Below, one piece after another: positions 27,413 to 38,378 of a stretch of DNA of 64,000 nucleotides. Source of the stretch: Eleginops maclovinus (lineage: Eukaryota; Chordata; Actinopteri; Perciformes; Eleginopidae); assembly GCF_036324505.1 (NCBI RefSeq), contig NC_086360.1, positions 12,952,293 through 13,016,292 on the forward strand. The letters run 5' to 3'. The stretch's first letter is position 1, and each line of letters begins with the position of its first letter. Position numbers and translations under genes: made by a program. Under the pieces are notes generated by a model. It was not told the DNA's origin. It saw nothing but the letters and a program-made list of their open reading frames with translations, and made no database searches.

Positions 27413-27921
27413 CGTGTGTATTTCATGATAATTCCTCCAGTTGTCCGTCCATATTACTCCCTTTTAACCCAGTGACTCTTACTCTTTTTCTTTTTTTTAT
27501 CCAACTTTTTCTCTTGTTATTTTGCTCTCTGATCCCCATTTCCTGTGACATTTATCACATATGGCAAGTAAACATATCTTTGACTGAAAATGCACTTATT
27601 GCCAGTAACTGTGAATGGAGGATAAAGCCTTTGACATAATGAGAGGGTCGGTGCAGTGCAGGGAGCATGTGCAAGCATGTTGCCATTACTCATATCTGCT
27701 AAAGGCATTGGGCCTATTTCTACTGCTTTATAACCAATGCTTATACTAAAAATACATAAGTATGCTTTGTTGCCGTTATGGTAAAAATAGACCAATAATA
27801 ACATAAAATGATAAAGAGGAGCAGCTGCTGTCTGTGCTTCTGTTCAAAATCTCACTGATTGAAAGTGACTTGATGCATTCTGCTAGTGAAGATGTGTATC
27901 CTATGTGTGAGTGTCTTTGTA

Positions 27922-28039
<118 letters not shown>

Positions 28040-28117
28040 GGCTGATGCTGGGAAACAGTTCATATTTTGCCTGAAGGCTGTAAGCTCAGCCTGTGCCCCA
28101 TTTATAAAAGTGTGACA

Positions 28118-28123
28118 AATAAA
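28118..28123 (+). terminator. Septin 5 polyadenylation signal
   Basis: A canonical AATAAA 1.15 kb after the stop codon, followed by TTTAGTTTCTCG and a GT-containing stretch. In human the septin 5 signal is described as imperfect, allowing read-through into GP1BB. Here the hexamer itself is canonical. Confidence 0.6.
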
Positions 28124-28139
28124 CTTTAGTTTCTCGTCA

Positions 28140-29538
28140 ATCTGCATCGTCTGTCTGAGTATTACAACGTGAGCACAGCACCGACTTCGTCGGTTATATA
28201 TCGGCTGTCAGTCTGAGCTCATAGCTGGAGCTGCAGCAGGGAAACACTATCTGATGATTCATGTTTATCTCCTGCAGCCATCCTTCCTCTGCTCTGCACA
28301 TCATCTTCTGCCTGCCAGTCATAGCAGACATAACATTGGCAAGAATGTTAGGAATATCTGCATTTTTCCTTACAGGGACTTTGACTTTATTACAAAGTAA
28401 AAATACAAATTTAAAAGTACAAAAACTTTACTTAAGTAAAAAGAAAAAAGTAATGTTGATAAATAACATTGTAATGTATCTTTGGTATTTGCCTTATTTA
28501 TCTGAATCTAAAAAGTACCTTATATTTTTAAATAAATGCACTATACTAAAATTACAATATTTTAATACTGTACCCTGTAAGTATTATGGTATCACTGGTA
28601 ATTATCCATTGTTAAGACCATGCTGTCTTCATATTGGGGCTGAACACCCGATTGGGAAAAATGTGGTACTGCACATTAACAAATAACAAATGATGTTGTG
28701 AAACAACAGTCAGAAGTGCTGAAAGAAGACTTTAAATGTCTGTTGAAAACTCTCTAAATGCTGAGGTGTTCATCAGTTGCCCTCTACCGCCAGACGAGGA
28801 GTGGAGAGATTCAGCAGATTTTTGGCACTGAACACGAGGCTCTCAACTGACTGTACTGAACATTCTGTCCATTTTATTGACAATTTTAACTTTTTCTGGG
28901 ACCGCAGGCATCTTTTTAACGCAGATAGACTTTATCTGATCTGAGTCAGGAGTAAAATGGTTTATTTCTAACATATTCAACTGCCTGCGTCATCAATCTG
29001 CTCCCTATGCAAAGGCCAAGCAACAAGAGGAATCAAAACAGGAGAAAGACACAACACAGTTCATAGAAAACCTTGAAGACCTATCACTGCACCTGGCTGA
29101 GGAGAGTCGTGATTATGAGAGACCTATGAGACAAAAGGAGGAGTCTCGACTCCACCGATCCCCCTTATCAACGCCTTTGAGGATACTCTCCCTTCAACAC
29201 CCAAACCACCATCCAGCTCTCTGGGCCCAGACTCCGCCTACCAGCAGTTCAGTGACCTCCTACGCTCCTGCCTGAAGGTGATTCAGGAGATTCGCAAGCG
29301 GACCCCGGTCCCTCAACCGCGCCTACTACAATCACCGAAGCAGACACGTGCACCAGCTCCCCCGTATTCATCGCCATGCCTACCACAATCATCCAAACCA
29401 AAACGTGCACCACCTCTTCCCCCTTCGAGTAAACTAAAGCAATCCTAATCAAATCAAGGTCAGTTTAATGTACTTGATATTATAAATATGTGTACCATTT
29501 TAGCTTGCTTTATTCCGATAGGAAAACTAAGTATATCT
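28140..29538. other. Intergenic DNA between septin 5 and the hAT region
   Basis: No gene recognised. An open frame without start homology runs from about 28979 to a TGA near 29275, containing KAKQQEESKQEKDTTQF, but it matches no family I know. The stretch 28380-28680 looks like an old non-autonomous DNA transposon, without defined ends. Confidence 0.45.
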
Positions 29539-29797
29539 CACTCTCTCCAGTACACCAGATTCCATTGACAAAAATGGCTATTTTACTTTGCAGCACAAAA
29601 GAGTTGCTAGTCTGCTGCTGCCTCATTTAGGTCGTTTATGTAGTTTAGGTAAATCACAGCAAAGCTGAACTATCAACGAAGACATAGAATAGCACAATTA
29701 AACTTATTCATTGAGCCAGCAGTAGACCAGCAATTTCTGTGTGATGCAGGTAAAATTGCTGTTTTTGCCAATGGAATCAGGTGTGCTGGAGAGAGTG
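29539..29797. repeat. Imperfect long inverted repeat (foldback or MITE-like)
   Basis: The left arm begins CACTCTCTCCAGTACACC at 29539 and the right arm ends GGTGTGCTGGAGAGAGTG at 29797. The arms are about 85 bases each, pair imperfectly (roughly 85 percent by eye) and enclose a central stretch of about 90 bases. It lies just upstream of the hAT transposase exons. It may be a separate MITE, or part of the hAT element's 5' region. Confidence 0.65.
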
Positions 29798-30058
29798 AAT
29801 TAACAAGGATACTTCAGTCAGAAAGGGCTGCTTGATGGCAAGGTAAAGCAGGAAAAATATAAATTAATATAGTAAGTGTACACTGAAAATGGAAATGTAT
29901 TTTATCAATGTAATGTTAAAACAAACACAATATTAGAGTATACAATTCATAATAATACAAAAATAAATATTAACACAATGTTAGCATTGATATATGAGGA
30001 GATAGTTTCAAATGCAATTTATGTGTGGCTATAAGGGACTTTCTGACACCTGTTTTAT

Positions 30059-33000
30059 ATGCTTACCTGTTACAGATTTGAAGAATACCAGATGAGTAGA
30101 AGCATCATAGATGAACCACAACAGCCTTCAATCTCACAATTCTTGGACAGTCGTGAAGCGCATTACAGCATGAGTCATCCACAGCAGAAGGCTATCACCA
30201 ACACAATACTGTCCGACCTGATTATTGATTGCAACCTTCCCCTGTTTATTGTGGAACACAAGAGTTTTCGGCACTTTCTGAAAGTAATTGACAGTAAGTA
30301 CAGCCCAGTGTTTCGCAGAACGTTGACATCAAAAACAGAGAGCCTCGCTGGGGAGAGACGTTCAAGATTAAAAACTCAATTGAGCAACACTGAGCATGTT
30401 TCAGTCACTGTGGACATTTGGTCTGACCGAAAGATGTGGGGATTCCTTGGTGTCACTGTCCACTGGATAGAGAAAGAGACAGCTAAAGAGAGGATACAGC
30501 TAAATACAAATCTCTTGGCCTGCAATCGCTTCAAAGGCTCACACACAGCTGAACAAATCTGTGACCAATTTGAGTCAATATGCAATGAATACAACATCAA
30601 ATCAATCAATCAACTTTATTTATAAAGCCCTTTAAAAACAGCCGCAGCTGAAACAAAGTGCTGCACATGGATAAAAACACGTAGCACAAAACACAAAAAC
30701 AATATAAAAACAACAATAAAAAATCAATAACAATGTCAAAACAACAAGACCAACGAAACAAATACAGAAACATAGTCTCATGCTGGGTTAAAAGCCAAGG
30801 AATAGAAATGGGTTTTAAGACAAGTTTTAAAAATGGGCAGTGAAGGGGCTTGTCTAATGTGCAATGGGAGGTCATTCCACAGATTAGGACTGGCAGCGGA
30901 AAAGGCTCTATCCCCTCTGAGCTTCCGTTTAGGCCTTGGTACCTCCAGGAGCAGCTGATCAGCTGACCTGAGGCACCGGGCAGGAGTGTAAGGATGGAGC
31001 AGCTCAGAGAGGTAAGATGCGGCGAGACCATTTAAAGATTTAAAAACAAATAAAATAATCTTAAAATGGACTCTAAAATGCACAGGCAGCCAGTGGAGGG
31101 AGGCTAACAGACATAACAGAAGTGGTTTCAGAGAGAAAGCATCCTTCTTCTTCAGTGGCACATAGATCTGGCTGTCATCAGCGTAACAATGAAAAGAGAT
31201 ACCATGCTTTCTCAGGATTGAACCCAGGGGCAGCAGGTACAATGAGAAAAGCAGTGGCCCTAAAACTGAACCCTGTGGAACCCCATATGACCTTGGAGCA
31301 GTGCAGGACTTAGAACCACCAAGGCTTACGCACATAGTTCTGTCTGCCAGATAGGACTTGAACCAGTCCAGGGCGGTACCAGAAATGCCCACTAGGTGCT
31401 GCAACCGAGGCACTAAGATGTTGTAGTCCACGGTATCAAAAGCCGCAGTTAAGTCCAGGAGGACAAGAATCGCATAGTCTCCAGGGTCATTTGCCAGGAG
31501 GATGTCATTAAAAACTCTTAATAAGGCTGACTCTGTGCTATGCAGTGTTTTAAAACCGGACTGGGAGACCTCCAGGACATCATGCTCATCCAGAAATGAT
31601 TTTAATTGAGTATTAACAACTTTTTCCAGGATTTTTGAAATAAAAGGCAGCTTGGAGATGGGTCTAAAATTGGCTAGCACACCAGGGTCAAGACCAGGTT
31701 TCTTAAGCAGGGGTCGCACCACAGCATGTTTAAAACTTTGGGGGACAACACCAGAAGACAGACTGCTGTTAATAATGGCCAGAACCGACTGCCCTATAAT
31801 AGGGAAGACCTCTTTAAAAAAGTGAGGTGGGACAGTGTCACAGGGAGAACCTGATCAAAGATAAAGTGGACTACATTATTAGTGACAATGCTGCTAACAT
31901 GCGAAAGGCATTCACTGTGTGCTTCCCCAGTGAACAAGAGGATGATGACGGAGATCATCTTGATGACCCTGATCTCTGGTGTGACTTAACCCTGGAAGAA
32001 CAGCAAACGGTAGATGATGCTATGGCAAAGATACAGCGCCTGCAGTGTTTTGCGCATACTCTTCAGCTGGTGGTGGGAGACGGTTTGAAAGACACAAAAG
32101 TGACATGTCCTTCTCTTTCCAAGTTATCAAAACTTAGCTCATTGCTGCACAAAAGCACAACATTCAAAGATGTGTTTGATAGTGAATTTGGGGAACAGAA
32201 AGGCATCCCTGCTGCAGTCAACGCAAGATGGAACTCAACACTGAGGCAAGTAAAGGCAGTTCTCCAGTGTGATCATCTAAAGCTCTGTGCCATTCTAGAA
32301 AAGGCTGGGCATAAGGAGTTGTCATTCACACCACAAGAGTGGAATCTGTTGAAGGAGTTGGTGGACATCTTGAAGCCGTGTGGAGAAGCAACTGATTTGA
32401 CACAGGGAGAGAAGGTCGTCACAATCAGTGCAGTTATTCCATCCGTCTTGTCCCTCAATCATCACCTTGAGAAGCTGAAGCCTCAAGTTTGTTTCCTGAG
32501 CGGCCTGGTCGGAAGTCTCCAGGCATCCCTGAACAAAAGATTTCTTGGGATCTTCATTAACGTGAAAATGGCTGGGACTCAAGATGGGATCACTGCCCCC
32601 TTTTCAGACCCAGTCTACCTCGAAGCAGCCACCTTGGATCCAGCCTTTTCTCTGCTGTGGGTGGAGCACCATGTACTGGTCAATCGTGACATCAAGGCAG
32701 AGGTGGCACAACAAGTTAAAGGTAAATATTATTGACTTCAATGCAACTTTTTTTCTCATAGTCTGATCTTATTGACAGCATCAATAATTGCATTTTTCAG
32801 TCTAACACTATCACCAACACCAATGGTAATAAGGGCTCTTTTGTTTCTGCTGTTGTTAAATGTTTTTCCAGAATTGATCCTGCAAGATGCTGCAAAGACT
32901 GACCAACCTGTGCCTCTGGTTGATGAAGAAGAGCAAGAGGACCTTGGACAAGGAGAAGGGCTGTTTGCTGCATACCATAAGAGGCAGAAGAAGGATGTTG

Positions 33001-33257
33001 GGACCACTCCAGCACTACAGCTAAGTCACTACCTAGACACAGCCGAAGGACAGAACGCCCTTTTGTTCTGGGCACTGAACATCAAGTCTCTTCCTTCACT
33101 CTTCCGAGTGGCCACCAGAGTCTTGGCAGTGCCTGCCTCTAGTGCTCCAGTGGAGCGAGTTTTCAGCCATGGTGGCATCATACTACGTCCCCATCGTGCA
33201 CAAATGACTGACAGACTTTTGGCCAATTTGATCTTTTGCAAATGCAATGCAGCATAG
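30059..33257 (+). mobile_element. hAT-superfamily transposase gene, split by a LINE insertion
   Basis: Three coding blocks join in one frame: 30059-30601 (the 5' limit is uncertain), 31860-32721 and, after an intron 32722-32871 (GTAAAT...TTTTCCAG), 32872-33257 with stop. The proposed catalytic acidic residues are visible in [20 protein letters not shown] and [21 protein letters not shown] and the C-terminal hATC dimerisation region (ALNIKSLPSLFRVATRVLAV) are also present. No other stop interrupts the blocks. An antisense LINE occupies 30602-31853, flanked by ATCAAA duplications. The BED zinc-finger exon usual for this ZBED-like group was not found upstream. The gene is broken by the insertion but otherwise looks young. 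Confidence 0.88.
30602..31853 (-). mobile_element. 5'-truncated LINE (L2/CR1-like) inserted antisense in the hAT gene
   Basis: On the minus strand a reverse transcriptase frame (31722 to 30778) shows the blocks AAFDTVDYN (motif A), GVPQGSVLGPLLF (motif B) and YADDSQIY (motif C). These are followed by the C-terminal region LASLHWLPVHFRVHFKI. A jump from just after YADDSQIY to the C-terminal part indicates an internal deletion of the thumb region. The 3' end is (TTGA)-type tail sequence, seen on the plus strand as ATCAATCAATCAAC at 30601. The copy lacks the endonuclease half. ATCAAA flanks both sides (30596-30601 and 31854-31859). The clade is judged by motif style only. Confidence 0.85.
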
Positions 33258-33316
33258 GGCCCTGACATAGAAAAGCACAACTCTGTTCATTGTCATGTTC
33301 ATGACACTTCACATCT

Positions 33317-33420
<104 letters not shown>

Positions 33421-33802
33421 TGGGAGTGAAGATATCTTGTATAAAGTGGTGATATGTTTGAAACGGTTAAGGTTTTGAAATGAGTTAAAAAGACTGAAAA
33501 CACATTTGGAAAAGTTATATTCAACTGTTTTTGTGATCCTCCAAATACATGTTTGAGGGTGAAGACATGTTTTTTAGTTCAAGGCTAGATTTAAGTTTTA
33601 AGGTGGGAAGTGTTTTGCAAAAATGAGGATCTTTTGAGACAGTTATAGTGCAATAAGCAATGGAAATACAATCTCAGCACTTTCTGTGGAAATTACATTT
33701 GCCTTTGTTTATTTCAAATGTGTTTGAACAATGTTCTTGGTTTGATAAATATATACAGATCTTAAAAGCATACATGATTTGTGTAAATATTATTTCTCCG
33801 TT

Positions 33803-33979
33803 GTTAAAAGGACTCGAAAGGACTTGAAACTCAAACGGTAGGACTTGGGACTTGACTTGAGACTTGTCGGTCTTGACTTGGGACTTGCTTGTCTTGACTC
33901 GGGACTTGACTCAGGACTTGAAAGCAAAGACTTGAGACTAACTTGTGTCTTGCAAAACAATGACTTGGTCCCACCTCTG
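33803..33979. repeat. GACTTG minisatellite ending in a hAT-like terminus
   Basis: Degenerate repeats of GGGACTTG and GACTTGA fill 33812-33940. The block ends GACTTGGTCCCACCTCTG at 33979. Read in reverse, this is CAGAGGTGGGACC, the style of a hAT terminal inverted repeat. It may be the 3' end of the hAT element whose transposase ends at 33257. No matching 5' end CAGAGGTGGG was found upstream. Confidence 0.6.
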
Positions 33980-34655
33980 CTTTACTGGTCTCACTAAGAA
34001 ATCTATTAGAAAGCTGCAGCTGATTCAGAACGCTGCTGCTCGAGTCCTCACTAACACTAAGAGAGTGGATCACATCACTCCAGTTCTGAAGTCTTTACAC
34101 TGGCTTCCTGTCTGTCAAAGAATTGATGTCAAAGTTCTGCTGCTGGTTTATAAAGCATTGAATGGTTTAGGCCCAAAATACATTTGTGATCTCCTGCTAC
34201 ATTATGAACCATCCAGAACTCTCAGGTATTCTGGGACGGTTCAGCTTTCTGTCCCCAGAATTAGAACTAAACATGGAGAAGCAGCGTTCAGTTATTATGC
34301 TCCAAATATCTTGAACAAACTCCCAGAACCCTGCAGGTCTGCTGCAACTCTTACTACTTTTAAATCCAGGCTGAAAACATTTCTTTTTGCCGCTGCTTTT
34401 AATTTAACTGTTCTTATCTAACATTGCACTGTGACTTTTATTCTGCATCATAACTTTTATTCATGTGTTTTACACCTATTGTGTTTATTTTATTATTTTT
34501 GCTCTTAAATTACTGTTTTTAAATGCCTTTTTATATTGTGTTTATGCTGCACTACTTCTAAATGCTCTTAATGTCTTTCATTTTTGTGAAGCACTTTGAA
34601 TTGCCTTGTGTTGAAAGGTGCTATATAAATAAACTTGCCTTGCCTTGCCTTTACA
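33980..34655 (+). mobile_element. LINE 3' fragment (L2/CR1-like), plus strand
   Basis: The frame to 34421 encodes the C-terminal part of a LINE ORF2, for example KLQLIQNAAARVLTNTK, KSLHWLPVCQRIDVKVLLLV and YKALNGLGPKYICDLL. It ends at a 3' UTR with GGTGCTATATAAATAAACTT and a TTGCC repeat tail (about 34636-34651). It is strongly 5'-truncated and lacks the reverse transcriptase core. The same C-terminal region occurs in the antisense copy at 30602-31853, so the two are related families. Confidence 0.85.
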
Positions 34656-34879
34656 TTATCTTAAATCCACAGCATTTTACAGGTTATTAAATAATTGCTA
34701 ATATTAAGCAATAAATTATAACATGTTTTTATTTGAAGCTGACCTGCTGTAATCTGACTAAAGAACTCCTTATTATTTGTAGGAAACTTCAAAGTGAACA
34801 CTCACTCGATTTTACCAAACGTATTTTCCAGTGAACTTCCTAATTTGTTAAAAAATAAGAACCGCTTAGATTAAGAGTT

Positions 34880-34965
34880 GTTGGGGATACTTCCCATGTC
34901 CTATTAGACGTCTTTGTGCGTGTTCATATTTGTCAGAGGTCTTTATCAGTTGGTAGCAGCTGGCT

Positions 34966-35007
<42 letters not shown>

Positions 35008-35049
35008 GAGGAAAACACAGTCCACTCGTGAAGACACGCAGCACTGAAG
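34880..35049 (+). promoter_or_regulatory. Candidate GP1BB promoter and non-coding first exon
   Basis: GP1BB coding begins just after a 3' splice site at 38367, so an upstream non-coding exon is expected. A candidate ends GCACTGAAG before the donor GTAAAT at 35050. Upstream lie TTATCA (34943-34948, reverse TGATAA, a GATA site) and ACTTCC (34889-34894, an ETS core). GATA and ETS factors drive megakaryocyte genes, including human GP1BB. A (CA)18 run at 34969-35004 sits inside the candidate. These short motifs can occur by chance. Confidence 0.35.
34969..35004 (+). repeat. (AC)18 microsatellite
   Basis: A 36-base AC run just upstream of the candidate GP1BB non-coding exon boundary. Confidence 0.95.
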
Positions 35050-35520
35050 GTAAATGACTCTCCTTGAACTTATTACTAGTTTTAAGTTCTGTATCTTTCT
35101 TAAAATCATTGATGCTAAAAAATGGTTTCCTAGCTCAATTTAATGTAACCTTATTTATGATGCAAAGGACAACATTATGTGTCAATAATATAAAATAAAA
35201 TATCATGACAAATAAAAAAAGCTGTCAAGTGAAGTTCAGTTTGGGAGAATAACTGTTTTAAAGGAATGGAAAGAGAATGTAAAAGATTGGTTTCAAATAT
35301 ATCCCACCAACATCTAATACAGTGTCAGTGCTTTATGCCCCTCACTGTTTATCGAGGGTTCTCACATGGGGTCTCGGCCACAGACGGGAATGTCCTGACC
35401 TCAGGGTTGAGATTTCGATTTAGAGATCACACAATGAGTGAGGATAAGAAATATATCTGAAAGCCTGCTATGGGTTATCAAATGTTCCTTGTGTATGTTT
35501 TGTAGTGAACCAATACTATC

Positions 35521-37212
35521 AAAGTCAAAAGTCAAAGTCAAAGTCCACTTTATTGTCAAAGTTTCCACATGTTTTATACAGTACATACAGAACATTGAAG
35601 TACCGTTTCTGGCAGTCCCACAGTGCAAATATAAAAGAACATATAACATAAAAAGATAAGAGCGTAGAAAAAAAAGGGGGGGATAAAAAGGGGTATACAA
35701 AAAAAAAACTGAGTAATATATACATATGTTTGACACAATCAACACAGTTTGATGGTAGTGCAAGTGGTTCTTAAGTGCAAAAAATACTTTGTGCAAAGTA
35801 CATTTTCAGTAGCAGCGGAGAATAGAAAGTGACTGGTGCTGGATGAGGGACGGGTGTGTGAGGGAGGGGGATTAATGTCCTGGTACATTTCCATTGAGTC
35901 TGTGGGGAAAGGTGGGTGGGACGGAGGGCGGAGAGGTCAGGGGAGAGATGGGAGAGGGGGTAGAGGGAGATGAGAGAGGGGGAGAGGGAGGGAGGGACGG
36001 AGAGAGGGGGAGCGAGAGGAGAGAGGGAGGGAGAGAGGGAGGGAGGGAGGGAGGAGAGAGACAGGGAGGGAGAGAGAGGATTGAGGGAGGGACGGAGGAT
36101 AGAGAGATAGCAAGAGCGGGAGGGAGGGAGAGAGTGAGATGAGAGAGGGAGGGAGGGAGAGAGATCAGCATCCTGACCGCCTGGTGGAAGAAGCTGTTCC
36201 TCAGCCTGGTGGAGCTTGAGCGGATGCTGCGGAACCTTCTCCCTGAAGGCAGGAGGCTGAAGAGGCTGTTGGAGGGGTGGGTGGCGTCCCCCGCAATGCC
36301 GAGTGCTTTGCGGGTGAGTCGGGTGCTGTAGATGTCCTGTAGTGTAGGGAGTGAGACCCCTATGATCTTCCGGGCAGAGTTCACGATGCGCTGCAGGCTC
36401 TTGAGGTTGGAGGCGGTGCAGCTTCCAAACCACAGCGTGATGCAGCTGCTGAGGATGCTCTCAGTGGCGCCTCAGTAGAATGAGAGCATGACGGGGGGGG
36501 GGGGGGGGTTATTGATAGATTGTTATTTTGGCACCAACGGGCCAGCTGGTTCACTTCCTTCCTGTAGTTAGTCTCATCGTTGTGGCTGATGAGACCAACC
36601 ACGGTAGTGTCGTCAGCGAACTTCACGATGTGGTTGGAGCTGTAGCTGGGTCAGCAGGGTGAAGAGAAGGGGGCTGAGTACACAGCCTTTGGGGGCCCCC
36701 GTGCTCAGTGTTAGTGTGTTCGATGTGTTGTTGTTGACCCGGACAGCTTGTGGTCTCTCTGTGAGGAAGTCCAGCAACCAGTTGCAGAGAGTGGGTCTGA
36801 GGCCAGGTCTGTAAGTTTACGCACAAGCTGCTGGGGGATGATGGTGTTGAATGCTGAGCTAAAGTCTATGAATAGCATTCTGACATAGGAGTTCTTAGTG
36901 TCCAGGTGTGTGAGGGCTGGGTGTAGAGAGGAGGTGATTGCATCCTCTGTGGACTGTTTAGCTCGGTAGGCAAACTGAAACGGGTCCAGGGAGGGAGGAA
37001 GAGCGGATTTGATCTGCTTCATGACCAGTCTTTCGAAGCACTTCATGATGGTCGAGGTCAGTGCGACAGGCGGTAGTCGTTGAAGCAGGCTGGAGATGAC
37101 TTCTTCGGCACAGGAATGATGGTGGTTTCCTTGAAGCACATGGGAACAACAGCCTGGCTCAGGGAGGTGTTAAAGATGTCTGTGAGGACATCTGTGAGCT
37201 CCTCTGTCATGG
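35521..37212 (-). mobile_element. LINE (Rex/L2-like) copy, antisense, frameshifted and deleted
   Basis: Read on the minus strand, fragments of a reverse transcriptase appear in several frames: [40 protein letters not shown], then [17 protein letters not shown], then ARKIIGVSLPTLQDIYSTRL. The 3' end carries a GACTTTGACTTTGAC tail (plus strand 35521-35548, GTCAAAGTC units). A G16 run at 36493-36508 marks an internal deletion. A GGGA/GAGA purine tract (35900-36165) has expanded inside the 3' coding part. It is certainly inactive. The exact clade is not resolved. Confidence 0.85.
35900..36165 (+). repeat. Purine-rich GGGAGA/GAGGGAGG tract
   Basis: About 265 bases of almost pure purine on the plus strand, with imperfect GGGA and GAGA units. 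It is embedded in the antisense LINE. Such tracts can form triplex or quadruplex structures. Confidence 0.9.
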
Positions 37213-38366
37213 AGTCTGTCTGTCTGTCTCCTTTCATATCAACACAGTGCTACGTTTTAATAAATTGTATAATGTTGGTGTTCTGATCTGAGAGAATATA
37301 TGGCAGCAAAACAAAGTAAAAGACTTCACATCTAAAGAACACCACTAAGTACAGCCTCACAACCACAGATCTGACATACAAAAAGTTTGAAGTTTCATAT
37401 TGATTGGGATGTACTGAAGAACACCTACATTGTTTTTGTCATCCTTTTAGAACAGCTGTTGAACACCAATATAAACATAAATAAAACAGTCTTCAATAAT
37501 ACCACAAAGAAATGTTAATGATAGATAAATGTAATTTATCTGTGTTTAGATAACACTGGTCCAATGTCAAGTCATAACCTTGACAGTCATTTTGCCTACG
37601 CTTACCTTAACCTACATGCCAGTCATCAGTTTGGAATATAAAGGTTTATTTTTGTGCACACTTTGTATGTTTATAACAGCTACTGTTCAATGCGAAACTA
37701 AACTTGCATATTCCCTCCAGTGACAGCTAAATTATCACTTCTTTTTTTGGATTCAAAAGATATATAACATACAGTCAAGAGCAGACTGTATGTACCGAAT
37801 GTAGGAATAGTTTCTGTCATTTAAGTGTTCCTACACACTATACTGAATATATCAAACATCAAGAGGTACAACAAGCACTTTCTGCTTATGGTTTCCTTTT
37901 TTTGTCTAATTTAAAACATGAAATTAATTCAAGGTGACCAGTATTTGAATAACTACCCTATACTCAAGTAAATGCACCCCAATGTGGTGAAAAGCTGTGC
38001 ATTCAAAGTTTTACTTAGGTAACACCAAAATACACTTAACTAAAGTAAAAAAGCATACTCCTTATGCTAAAGGTTCCAAAAACATAGCTTTTATTGTTTT
38101 ACTGTTGTCTAGCTTGTAATGTTATTCCCCATGAGTCAACGTCTTATCTTATCCTTACTGATAATAATGTTTATTTGTTAATAATATTTTGAATAAAAAA
38201 TATAACTGCAGAGTAATTGATTTTGTTATATAAACATTATTAAGTAGTAGAAAGTACAGTCTATACTCTGAAATGTAGTCAAAGCATAAAGTAGCATGGG
38301 TTGGAAATACTCAAGTCTCAAATTTGCACTAACATCCCTCTATGAATCTTTCTTGTCTTCTCTCCA
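37213..38366. other. DNA upstream of the GP1BB coding exon
   Basis: AT-rich DNA, probably the 3' part of the GP1BB 5'-UTR intron. The stretch 37920-38330 (ACTCAAGTAAATGCACC and related words) looks like an old non-autonomous hAT element, with no clear ends. No exon recognised. Confidence 0.45.
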
Positions 38367-38378
38367 GTGATTGGTACC

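Noticed and set aside
28979..29275. Open frame of about 98 codons with KAKQQEESKQEKDTTQF and a proline/serine-rich end
   Set aside because: No start codon context, splice sites or family resemblance. It may be an old transposon piece, but I could not support it.
35894..36433. Long Pro/Ser/Leu- and Gly/Glu-rich open frames on both strands
   Set aside because: They arise from the purine-rich tract in the antisense LINE and are not genes.
38367..38378. Upstream in-frame GTG as a start for GP1BB
   Set aside because: It spans the 3' splice site. The ATG at 38379 gives a clean signal peptide.
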